Assembly: GCA_024741835.1 (NCBI GenBank)
Contig: JAENRP010000398.1
Coordinates: 1 to 37,159 of the forward strand
Source of the DNA: Diplocarpon mali
Taxonomy: Eukaryota; Ascomycota; Leotiomycetes; Helotiales; Drepanopezizaceae
DNA: 37,159 nt
Direction of reading: 5' to 3'
The notes under the pieces are model-generated. The model saw only the letters and a program-made list of their open reading frames with translations, was not told where the DNA came from and made no database searches. Positions 22,552 through 30,999 of this stretch are shown one piece after another. How positions within the stretch are numbered: position 1 is the first letter of the stretch; each line of letters starts with the position of its first letter. Both the position numbers and the translations under genes were made by a program.

Positions 22552-23718
22552 ATGTCTCCCCAGCAGATGAACATCTCTGCCCATGCGGCACCGTCCCACT
22601 ACACCTCCGTCGATGCCATCAACCGCCACGACTATGGAGTGCAGAAGGCTAGAAAGCCGGCATCTACTGGTGGCGGAAGAGCCTGGAGCGACGATGAGGT
22701 ACGGGTGTGCGCCGGCGGCTCTCGAAGACTGACTGACACACCCATGACAGGAAGCTTACCTGCGCCAGGCTCGGCTCCAGAAGATGCCATACAAACACAT
22801 TGCCGCTCACCTAAAGAAGACGGAGTTGGCGTGCCGCCTACACCACCATCAACTGTCCCATGGCAGCAACCGTCGCACGCGCACCAGCTCCGTTACGTCT
22901 TCCAATGCCGGTTCCAACGCTGGTTCAAATGCGAGCTCGATTGCTGGCTCCGATGCTGGTTCCTCGACTCCCTCGCCTATCATGTCTCACTCGATGCCAT
23001 CTCCCATCAGCGAGAACATGCGGGCAGCTACCCCTCCAACCTACAATTACTCGCGGCAACCGTCTTTCCACGTCCAGCTGCCTTCCGCCGCAATGCTTAT
23101 CCAACGCGCCGACTCCAGCAGCCCTCCGCCGCAGAGGGTCAGCCACCCGGTGGCTATTCTTCCAAAGCCATCTTCACCTCATCGTGCTCTGTCCGACTCG
23201 GCCGCCAACCTAGCCCTCCGCCTCGACTGTGGTCTTGCATCTGGTCCGGTCAACATCCCCGCCGTGGATCAGGAGCGCCTTCGCCAAATCTACGACGCCC
23301 ACCGAGCTTCGTTCTGGGGCCTCGTTGCTTGCGAGTACGGCGCAGGAGCCTCTCCGCTCTTGCTCGAGGAGACCTGGAAGCGAGGAATCCTTACCACCAA
23401 TGCTCTTCCAACTCCATGTGTCTCTCCTGCTCCCGATGCCCAGCCTTTCCACGATATCCACCTCGGATACAACACCAAGCCTCTGCACCGATTGCCAACC
23501 CCGGTTCCAGAGACCAAGTTGAATGCTACCAGCATTTCCGCTCTGTTGGGGATTGTAAGGGCACATGACCGATAATCTACGTTCACTCGCTAACGACTTC
23601 ACAGGATGCCAGCCCACGCAGCCCCAGCGAGAGAGAATTTGTCAGGAGAATGGAGGAGCGAAGAGATAATCGGGCCACCAACATGGCCGGTACTGAAATG
23701 GGCCAGAGATATGAATAA
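22552..23718 (+). CDS. Myb-like DNA-binding domain protein
   Basis: Three exons (22552-22698, 22751-23554, 23605-23718) with phase-0 introns of 52 and 50 nt give 354 residues. Across intron 1 the Myb-like unit reads GRAWSDDE then EAYLRQARLQKMPYKHIAAH and continues LKKTELACRLHHHQ (about 44-85). It has one clear Trp, and the third helix resembles fungal Myb_DNA-bind proteins. A Ser/Ala/Gly-rich linker follows with imperfect SNAGSNAGSNASS repeats (about 95-125), then Pro/Ser-rich disorder. A conserved-looking C-terminal segment, DQERLRQIYDAHRASFWGLV, lies near residues 232-251. The last exon adds a charged tail ending RRMEERRDNRAT...GQRYE. I know the general family as conserved uncharacterised proteins of filamentous fungi; the target genes are unknown. 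A T-rich, CT-rich leader precedes the ATG. Confidence 0.92.
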
Positions 23719-24324
23719 TAGCGTCCATGGATACTTCCTGGGGTAGAAGATTTACATGAAGAAAAAGCCATCTGATTATTTGGTGCCATGAGAGGTGGAA
23801 GATCACTGGCCCTTCTCATGGACCATGATTGATTAAGATGACGGGTGGGCGTTCTTCGCCGGTGTCGTTAGTGACCAGGAGTCATGAACGTCGTGGATTT
23901 GAAGAGAGGACAATACCGTTTCGTGGGATAATGATAGCTGTTTTATTGCTTCAAAAAAACCAAAAGATTACTCGTTCCCATTCGCCCCCGTACGTTTTGA
24001 CTGTTTCTCGGCCCTCACTAATGGTAGCAAGATCCCGATATGCATAATACCAGTGCTGTCAATGTTCCGAATCGTTGCACCTCTGATACTGCACTGATAC
24101 GCATGAAGATGTATCTCTCGTTAGACTCGGCGCTCAGGGTGGATCCACTTCGCCTCGGTTACCGAGTTTCAGGAATAATTCCGCAATCTAGCCTAGCCCC
24201 CATCCAAACATCATCAACGGTGCATACCTACCCCGAGGCGTCTCATGAACAAGATGACAAGCGCCGCCGCCGCCGTCCGACGCAATGCCATCGACCCTGG
24301 CAGTCAATCAGTCGAAGCCTCACC
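23719..24324. other. Intergenic region between two plus-strand genes
   Basis: About 600 bases holding the 3' UTR of the Myb gene and the promoter and leader of the HTD2-like gene. An upstream ATG frame begins at 24245 and overlaps the next start codon (listed separately). No other gene is seen. Confidence 0.55.
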
Positions 24325-24364
24325 ATGTCCCCGACAATTATCCGCCTCTGCCGCTCAGGTCTGA
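24245..24364 (+). other. Upstream open frame overlapping the HTD2-like start
   Basis: ATG at 24245 (second in-frame ATG at 24254) opens 39 codons ending in TGA at 24362-24364, in a different frame from the main ATG at 24325. Scanning ribosomes that start here would bypass the main start, so it could lower translation. It is Ala/Arg-rich like a presequence, so an alternative spliced N-terminus is conceivable but I found no convincing join. Confidence 0.35.
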
Positions 24365-25405
24365 GCTCTCCGCGATGTTGCATTTCTCTCGTCCCGACTA
24401 CTCGCCGTCTGTATAGCTCTTCTCTTGCAGACTTAGTTGCCGCCGACTTCCTCTCGCGATCTCAATTCGCGGAGCCGCATACCCAAACCCAGCGACTCGA
24501 CGCCAACCAGCTCCAGCGATTGTGTGCGACCCTCGCACGTCCCGAGCTTGCTCAGGGTCTCCCCGAAAATGGGACTCCGCTGCCAGCAGGTTATCATCTG
24601 GCATATTTCGCGCCATCGCAAGCCGAAGATGAGCTGGGCCGCGATGGCACAGAGACCACCTTCAACCCGCCCAGCCCTTTCACGAGACGAATGTGGGCTG
24701 GTGGGGAGCTGGAATGGGTTGGAGGAGGCAACAAGCTGCGGATCGGACAAGAGGCTACCGAGATCACTCGATTCACTTCTGCGGCGGGGAAGGAAGATCG
24801 AGCTGGAGGGGGGATGATCATCGTAGGCGTGGAGAAGAAACTCCAGAACGAGCACGGTGTGGTGTTGGTCGATAAGAGGTAGGGGGGCATCGACGCGGAT
24901 TGAAGCTCTGTTTTCGCCGCCCACCGAGGCTCTCGCTTCGATCCGGCATGAATGAACTAACGAGAACACTGTCAGGAACTGGATCTTCCGGCCAGAGATC
25001 ACGGTCCCCGTCGCTCCAGCCCGCAAGCCCGCTCCAGTGCCCTTCGCGGAGGGCAGACATGTCCGAGACTTCAATCAGACACCGGTCGCTCTCTTCAGGT
25101 TCTCGGCCCTAACTTTCAACGCTCACAAGATCCACTACTCGCGAGAGTGGTGCGAGCAAGTCGAAGGGCATCGGAATCTCGTCGTTCACGGACCCCTCAA
25201 CCTGATCAACATTCTGGATCTCTGGCGTGACGTTCACGGGGGGGATTCCACGCTCAAAAGAATCGCTTACCGGGCGACGAGTCCATTGTACGTAAGCGAG
25301 GACTACCGGATCGTGATGCAAGACGAAGTCGACAAAGTCACGGAGGTCAAGATTGTGGATAGCTATGGTCAAGTGTCTATGAAGGCCAACATTGAGAGCT
25401 TCTGA
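24325..25405 (+). CDS. HTD2: Mitochondrial hotdog-fold dehydratase, Htd2-like (3-hydroxyacyl-ACP dehydratase)
   Basis: Htd2 removes water from 3-hydroxyacyl-ACP in mitochondrial type II fatty-acid synthesis, the pathway that supplies octanoate for lipoate (family knowledge). Homologues are also labelled mesaconyl-C4-CoA hydratase by similarity. Exons 24325-24878 and 24976-25405, with a 97-nt intron and a CTAAC branch site, give 327 residues. Residues 1-33 look like a mitochondrial presequence (basic, hydroxylated, no acids, ending near RRLYSSS). The first hotdog half contains RRMWAGGELEW. The join reads DKRNWIFRPEI. The second half has FRFSALTFNAHKIHY (about 225-239), the hydratase motif with its conserved Asn/His, then VEGHRNLVVHGPL. 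Yeast Htd2 has the same order of segments in 280 residues. All key motifs look intact. It is the last gene before the transposon block, only about 400 bases from it. Substrate is inferred from family. Confidence 0.88.
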
Positions 25406-25800
25406 TGCCCATCTGGAAGCCATTGGCTAGAGATTTGCCACGGATCAGGGCGCAGCCCCAAGCAGTGATTTGGATTTACGAAAGGCACGTTGCTGCTGTC
25501 TCTTGCGTCTTCCTTTCCATGAAACTCGGGGCGGTGCAGGTGTATCTTGGATCTCCTGGATACCCCAGAGACTCCGCCGGGTCCCGGCGCGAAGAAAGCT
25601 GGGCGAAGAAAGCTGGGCGCACTCGAGCGTGTCCCATCTCAGCTTCCAGCTTTGCTTTGTACATATGCGGTAAACACTCTATACGGGTCTCATCTCGTAC
25701 CGAACCTGAGGCTCTACCAGCATATCCCATCCCACCCTTCAGCCCGTTTGTGACAGAATCGAAAGGTGTAGATTCTAGTTCTAGAGAGCTGAAGTAGTAT
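25406..25800. other. 3' flank of the HTD2-like gene
   Basis: Normal-composition DNA following the stop codon, presumably including the 3' UTR. It has a tandem 14-bp duplication (gaagaaagctgggc twice, near 25590-25618). No gene is seen. Composition turns AT-rich at its right-hand end. Confidence 0.5.
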
Positions 25801-25866
25801 ATATACAAGGTAGGCTTACCAAGCCTTAGCCTCCGCTCCGTGCGGTAATCTCCGTACCTTGTATAT
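25801..25866. repeat. T-shaped inverted repeat at the gene/transposon boundary
   Basis: Outer arms atatacaaggta (25801-25812) and taccttgtatat (25855-25866) are perfect 12-bp inverted repeats. Inside are two smaller stems: aggctt/aagcct with a 3-base loop (25812-25826), and ccgc/gcgg with a 5-base loop (about 25833-25845). The drawn structure is a stem with two arms. It could be a miniature foldback element, part of an LTR end, or chance palindromy. Confidence 0.7.
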
Positions 25867-26195
25867 TTCTAATATGCCCCCTACTACAAAGCTCTATAGA
25901 ACTCAGAGTAAAGAGCCCCACATTTTTTTTTTTTTTATATAGTCTAGGCCTCATTAACTCCTACAATATACTCTCTAGTATATGGCGCCTACGTCTCCCT
26001 TATATGGAGTTCAGCCGCCCTGCAGTATCAAAACGTGCGTTATAGTATAAGAGTACCTCTGACTTAGTTATATCATAGCTTTTCACCCTTTTATACAGTC
26101 GTATTATAGATTTCCTCCCTATATATAGCCTTCCTATAGGTTTCCTCTATTTATATGATCTTCTTATAGGTTTCCTTCCTTTATATAGCCTTCTT
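25867..26195. other. Left end of the copia element: putative LTR/3' UTR remnant
   Basis: AT-rich DNA beyond the copia RNase H end, where the 3' LTR of a minus-strand copia element would be expected. It contains a 15-T run near 25923-25937. I cannot define LTR ends because the partner LTR lies outside the window. Confidence 0.4.
26089..26195. repeat. 30-bp tandem repeat at the copia 3' end
   Basis: The hexamer tttcct recurs at 26111, 26141 and 26171, exactly 30 bp apart, each preceded by atag(a/g). The flanking tatatagcc/ttc steps also recur. Read on the minus strand it continues the RNase H frame as a decayed ten-codon repeat around Gly-Asn-Leu, interrupted by stops. Confidence 0.75.
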
Positions 26196-26199
26196 TTGT

Positions 26200-26640
26200 C
26201 GATTTTCGCTCTGGTAGGCCTATATAACCCTTGTATTTCTCGAAGGCCGGTCCTGGCAGAGCTTTTGTAAGGGAATCTGCCATATTATCGTTTCCAGGTA
26301 TATAAGCTACTATTATCTTGCCTTTAGCTACCATATCGTCTCTTATATAGAAGTGTCGGACGTCGATATGCTTTGATTTTGCTAAAAATTTTCGTTCCTT
26401 AGTAAGAGATCTTGCTCCTTTGTTATCGAGCTATAAATAAGGTAATCGATTGAGTTGTATATTAAGGTCGGCGAATAGCTTTAGCATTTAAGCTACCTCT
26501 CTTAAGCCGTCGGAAGCCGCTATTATCTCGGCTTATTTACTACTTAAAGAAGTAGATTTTTGCCTATTCGCAGCTTAGCTAATAACTCTTCTATTATACT
26601 TAATAAGCCAGCCTTAGAATGACTTCCTATCGTTCTCAGT
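26200..26640 (-). pseudogene. Ty1/copia RNase H domain, decayed
   Basis: On the minus strand the frame reads AKSKHIDVRHFYIRDDMVAK, then KIIVAYIPGNDNMADSLTKA and LPGPAFEKYKGYIG. This is the C-terminal part of copia polyproteins (the SKHIDVRYHFIR...ADxxTKxL block). Upstream parts are interrupted by TAA/TAG stops. It is not functional. Confidence 0.9.
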
Positions 26641-26949
26641 AGCTTAAGTGGCATCTATATAAGCGTCAAATTGATTTGATTCGCCTTTTCTATATATAAT
26701 TCCATCTTTAGCAGTCTTTTATAAGTATTATAAGAGGGGTTTTATAGCTTAAAGGTGATCTTATAAAGGGGTTGCTATATACTATACTAATTGGCCGATA
26801 ATATAAGAGATATCTGGCCTTATAAGGTTCGAGGGGTATATAATGCTTCCTATAATCTACTAGTAAAGTAAGATATCTTCAAATTATAGTAGCTTATTAG
26901 TATAAGCTTTATCTATACCTAATTTCCTTAATACTATACTAGCTAAGGC

Positions 26950-27700
26950 TGGTAGGTTATTCCCTTTGCAATTAGCTATTTTAAATCTATTAAGAATCTT
27001 TTTAATATAGTCTATTTGATAAATTCGTAGCATTCTAGCCTTGCGATCTTGTTTAACTTATATTCTAATAAAGGTGCTAATTAGCCTTAGGTCTTTTCCT
27101 TTTTAAGTATTAAGAATCTTCTTTTTAAAGTAATTGCAATCTTATTATTTTCTAATAATTAGTATATCATTTATAAAGACTAATATATACGCAGTTGTAT
27201 TATTAGCTTGATTTTCCTATATAAATAGATTTAGATCTACTTTAGCGCTTTATAGGCCAGCCTTCTCTATTTCATCTTTAACTAATAGCCACTATTCTCG
27301 AGGTGCTTGTTTTAAGCTATATAATAACCTTAGAAGCTTAATATAGGCTTGTTTTCCGCAAAGTTAAGGGTATAATTCGTAGAATAGGTCGCATTCGTCG
27401 TCTAGTAGAGCTATATACATATCTTTAGCTAAGTACGCATTTAAGAAGGCTATATCGATATCGATTTACTCAATTTCTAGATCTCTTAAGGCTGCAAAGG
27501 CGAGTAGAACTCGTAGAGTTATATGCCTAATAATGCTAGCAAAAGTATTAAAGTAATCTACCTTATACTATTGCTCGTAGCCTTTTAGTACAATTCGAGC
27601 CTTCCTTCTTACTAATACTCTATTTACGATCTTATTTCGCAGAACTAATCTCGATTTTATCAGCTTTCTCTCAATAGGAGGTTTACTTAATATTATTTTA
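26950..27700 (-). pseudogene. Ty1/copia reverse transcriptase domain, decayed
   Basis: Minus-strand reading from about 27680 gives RKARIVLKGYEQ, then DYFNTFASIIRHITLRVLLA, then a Gln-lost version of the LDVxxAFLNG block (IDIDIAFLNAYLAKDMYIAL), LLYSLKQAPRE, and at 27157-27186 ILVFINDILII in place of ILVYVDDILI. Stops are TAA or TAG at positions normally Gln or Trp. The catalytic YVDD box reads FIND, so the enzyme is dead even without the stops. Confidence 0.9.
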
Positions 27701-27799
27701 AAGGTTCCTACTGATTTTACAGCTTCGAATTTACTAAGTATTGCTTCTCTCTATTCTTTTAGATTCTAACTTAGCGTGTTATATACTAATATTACCTCT

Positions 27800-27804
27800 A
27801 TAAG
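27800..27804. repeat. Target-site duplication of the gypsy insertion, left copy
   Basis: ataag immediately before the left LTR; the identical pentamer follows the right LTR at 35356-35360. Five bases is the usual duplication for Ty3/gypsy integrase. Confidence 0.9.
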
Positions 27805-28111
27805 TGTAACGACACAGAACCGCCGAAGTGCGAGATCAAGTATGGGAGCAAGAAGTGGTGCAAAAGGCGTATTCTATAGGTCTAATATAAAGGAAACGAA
27901 GAAGTTAGAGAGCCCTCCCTATAGGAGAGCCCTTCTCTCTTATATATATTAGCAGCTTAAGGCTCTTTGCCTATTTATATAATATTATATAAGAATATCC
28001 TTTTGCACCTTTAAGGTCGATTCGAAATAATCCTATATTAAATCGAGATTGCAAAACCTTAAAACGCTATACTCCTAGGTAATTGCATTAAGTAGAGGTA
28101 TAGCTATTATA
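27805..28111 (-). repeat. Gypsy 3' LTR (element orientation)
   Basis: 307 bp, beginning tgtaacgaca on the plus strand and ending tattata. Its partner at 35049-35355 has the same length. About 30 positions differ between them, all transitions, with no indel. Confidence 0.93.
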
Positions 28112-28126
28112 CTACCTCCCCCCTTT
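28112..28126 (-). other. Polypurine tract of the gypsy element
   Basis: On the minus strand, AAAGGGGGGAGGTAG abuts the LTR at 28111. A purine run directly upstream of the 3' LTR primes plus-strand DNA synthesis in LTR elements, and it fixes the element's orientation as minus. Confidence 0.85.
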
Positions 28127-28460
28127 AAGAACGCTTATCTACAAGCGTTAGTAGGTTATGATGATTTTTGTATAGTGATATACTTAGCGCATTATTATAT
28201 AAATAGTACTATTCTATATTTGGTTTAGCGCAAGTTGCGTTATATACTCAAATTTGTTTTTCCTTTTATAGGATCTTCCTTCCTTAGTATAATAACTATA
28301 TATAATTGTATAGGTCCCCTACTCCTACTACTATAGTATAGGGCTAATGCATAATAGTAGAAATAATTACTACTACTACTACTAACTATTATAAGTAAGT
28401 TTGCCTTAGTCTGGGGTCGAATCGTATCTAATACGCGTAGTGCTAATTCCCCTGCTATTA

Positions 28461-29241
28461 AGTGCCTTTGCAATAGCCTACTGCGTTTGTTATTACTAGT
28501 ACGTGCAGCGCCTTATATGCGATATTGCGCATAAGTGCGAGTTCGAGTCGGAATATAGTAAAAAGTGCTACTAATGCTAGGAGCAGAAGGCGGAGTATAT
28601 TCTTATAAGTACTTCGAATCGACTTTAGAGTTTTGTTTGCGCTAATACTTATTTATAGCTTCCCTTTTATATTAGGGAGGAGTTCGCAGCGCTATCTGCA
28701 GCCCTTAAGGAGTAGCAAGGGGAGGCTGCCTAGTAGCAAGAGGAGGATAATAGTAGCGACGATAATAACGCGCAAGCGGTTTCGGCAAGGAACTGTAAGA
28801 TGCTCTATTAAAAGGCGGTCTAGCGCGCCTGGATTCTTATCAACTTCCTATTAGTAGCTAGTATAGAGGCTTTAATTAATCGCTCCTAATTAAAGCGTAC
28901 TAGCCTTATAGAGTTCTGCTCTATAGCTAAGGTTATAGTAAGCTAGCTAAAGGGGGTCTAGGCGACAGTTGCTATAAGTTCAACTTAAATTAGTATCGAA
29001 TTAATCGCTAACTTTTTAATAAAAGTATAGCAACCTTATTAAGTCTTAGCTAGTAAGGTTAAAGCAATCCAGCTGAATTATGCTAAGCCTCCTAGGGTCT
29101 ATCGCCGCGTTAGTAGAGCGGACTGCTATAATAGTAGAGTCTCTTATAAGAGGAGAGGGGCTTATAGTAATAAGGGTAGCGTTAGGCGCGGCAGCTAATA
29201 GGGCGGCGCTAGCGGTAGTAAGAGGAGGTCAGGGTCGTTCT
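28461..29241 (+). pseudogene. Antisense Cys-rich and basic frame in the gypsy 3' region, decayed
   Basis: One plus-strand frame stays protein-like for about 260 codons, opposite to pol. It contains about 18 internal stops, all TAG or TAA and never TGA, as expected if Gln codons (CAG/CAA) were hit by C-to-T. The start is not defined and may lie upstream of 28461. Early Cys codons at 28482, 28488, 28518, 28536, 28566 and 28575 give C-x-C, then C-x5-C-x9-C-x2-C. Next come Ala/Glu/Gln-rich helices with an acidic patch (QEEDNSSDDNN), a middle helical part (RAWILINFLLVASIEALINR) and a strongly basic C-terminus (KPPRVYRRVSRADC, YKRRGAY). From memory, some multi-copy fungal hypothetical proteins share such Cys spacing, but I cannot name the family. 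It could be an accessory element gene or a captured host fragment. Confidence 0.6.
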
Positions 29242-29489
29242 AAGCGGGGGTGTAGATAAGAGGCGAGCTCTAGCTCTAGAATAGAGTTGGAGCTTATCTC
29301 CTTAAGCGCAGAGGAGGAGGGGTTAAAGGAGTTGTAAAGGGAGGGGGCAGTGGGCTTAGTATTATTATTTTTGTATTTTTTATTATTTTTCTCCTTTTTT
29401 TTTATTTATATTTTTAGATTTATTTACTAACCTATTTCGCATTTAGCCTATTATCTTTTAAGTGATTATAATTATTTATACTGCTTTCC

Positions 29490-29640
29490 TAAGCCTTTAG
29501 CTAAGCTTATAGGTTCTAAGGTAGTCCTAGCTTTATAGGATTGGCCTAATAAAAGTCGCGAATCTTATATAAGGATCTTGTAAAATTTAAGGCGCGATAT
29601 TAACTAAGATTAGGGTTATAATTAGTCTATTTGACCTAGT
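29490..29640 (-). pseudogene. Possible chromodomain remnant at the gypsy pol C-terminus
   Basis: Minus-strand reading gives a segment like YKILI-stop-DSRLLLGQSYKARTTLEPIS. This loosely matches the VExILDSR...WEP pattern of integrase chromodomains. The key aromatic residues are not recoverable, so the call is weak. Confidence 0.4.
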
Positions 29641-29879
29641 ACTTTAAGTTCCCTTAAGATAAGCGTATACTTAGTATCTTAGATACCTTATACTCTTCTT
29701 ACTTAGCGATCTTTTTTATAGTAGGCCAGGGTTATTCCTAACTTAGCAAAGGGTTTTATAGATCCTTAAATAGTAGCTTTAGCGTAAAGATATTATATAT
29801 TATAGAACCTATAGGCAGCTTGATCTAATATAAATTGCCTACCTTCTTAAGAATTTCAAAAGGACTATCCTATTAATTA

Positions 29880-30900
29880 GCTAGTTTCCTATTAGGGCGG
29901 TAGTTCTTAAGATTTTTTATTAAAAGGTAGACTATATCTTTAGGTTTCTAATCAATCTCCCTTTAATATTAATTTGTAAACTTTTGCATTTTCTCTTAAG
30001 TGCGTTCTATATTACCTTTCGCTACTTCTTAAGCTAAGTATATCCTCTCTACTATTAGCCTAGCCTTTGCTTAGTTCAATCTCTTTTATAAGCTGGACGG
30101 TTTTAAAGAGGTCTAGTCCTAACTTGTTTAAGGTGTAACTCTATACTTAAGCTAATATAAGGTTATACTAATAGAAGTATAAGAGAGGGTAGATTGCGCA
30201 TAATCTATTAATAGAATTAGCTCACTTTAATTATCTTAATAGTAATTAATAAAAGGCTATAGCCTTAAATTAATATACTTATTTATGATCTCCGTTTAGC
30301 TATTAATCTCCTTATAGTATACTATAGAGAGTTTAATCTTAATACTGATAATATAGTAGAACTCTCTTTAAAATAAGGAGACGAATTAAAGGCCTTGGTT
30401 TAAGATAATTATCTCTAGAGTATAGCCGAATCGATATATCTATTAAACAAACAATCGGGCAGTTCCTTAAGCGTTGATATCTTTTTAATAAAGGATTGTA
30501 ATAGCGCTCTTACTAAGTTGGTTTATAAAAACTAGGATTCGATTAAAACTGTGCTTATTAGGAAGGAAATCCTTAAAATCTATATATAAGTGCTGTATAA
30601 GATAGTTAGGAATAGGGAGGGGCTATAAGAGGCCTTATTGCTTAATTGTCTTTAAATGCGAGAATTAATAAGGTCTATAGTTTATAATAAATCTTTTGCA
30701 GTTTGAACTTATCTTAACTTAATAGTACTTAAGAGCAAGTAGCTAATAGGTCTTTAAGCCACTAGGGTGCGCGCTTAAAGGTTGGTCATAAGCTTCTTAA
30801 ATTAGACAAGTGCATAAGGGAGTATTATAGCGTATATAGAGATGCTCCTTAAAGTAAAGCAATCTGTCTTTTAAGGAGTAGTTCTTAAGGAGGTCGGCGC
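29880..30900 (-). pseudogene. Ty3/gypsy integrase, decayed
   Basis: The core is readable on the minus strand from about 30620: YIDFKDFLPNKHSFNRILVF, then INQLSKSAITI, KDINA, RLFV-stop-YIDRFGYTLEIIILNQGL, REFYYIISIKIKLSIVYYKE, NKYINLRL. This matches the MDF...FNRILVFIDRLSK...HKDI...SDRGPQF...F.LS.AYHPQ..G.TE series, with several Asp changed to Asn. It is cut by TAG/TAA stops. Confidence 0.88.
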
Positions 30901-30999
30901 GAATCTTTTAAAAGGATTTGCAATTATCTTAATAAAGCTTTTCAATCAAATTAAAGGAATCCTTAGATCGATTTAGGGTCGAATTAGGAGTATCAGTTG

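Noticed and set aside
22465..23568. A 367-codon plus-strand frame covering the Myb gene
   Set aside because: It runs in the wrong frame through exon 2 of the Myb gene and begins at a non-ATG codon. The spliced frame beginning at 22552 gives the Myb domain.
27805..28111. Reading the gypsy element as plus-strand because its left LTR begins TGTAACG
   Set aside because: The polypurine tract beside 28111 and the readable RT and integrase are on the minus strand; the reverse complement of the LTR also has a TGTAAC-like end.
28240..28473. Minus-strand frame of 77 codons in the gypsy 3' region
   Set aside because: No motif, Tyr/Ser/Leu-rich as AT-rich DNA would give, and it does not match pol or the antisense frame.
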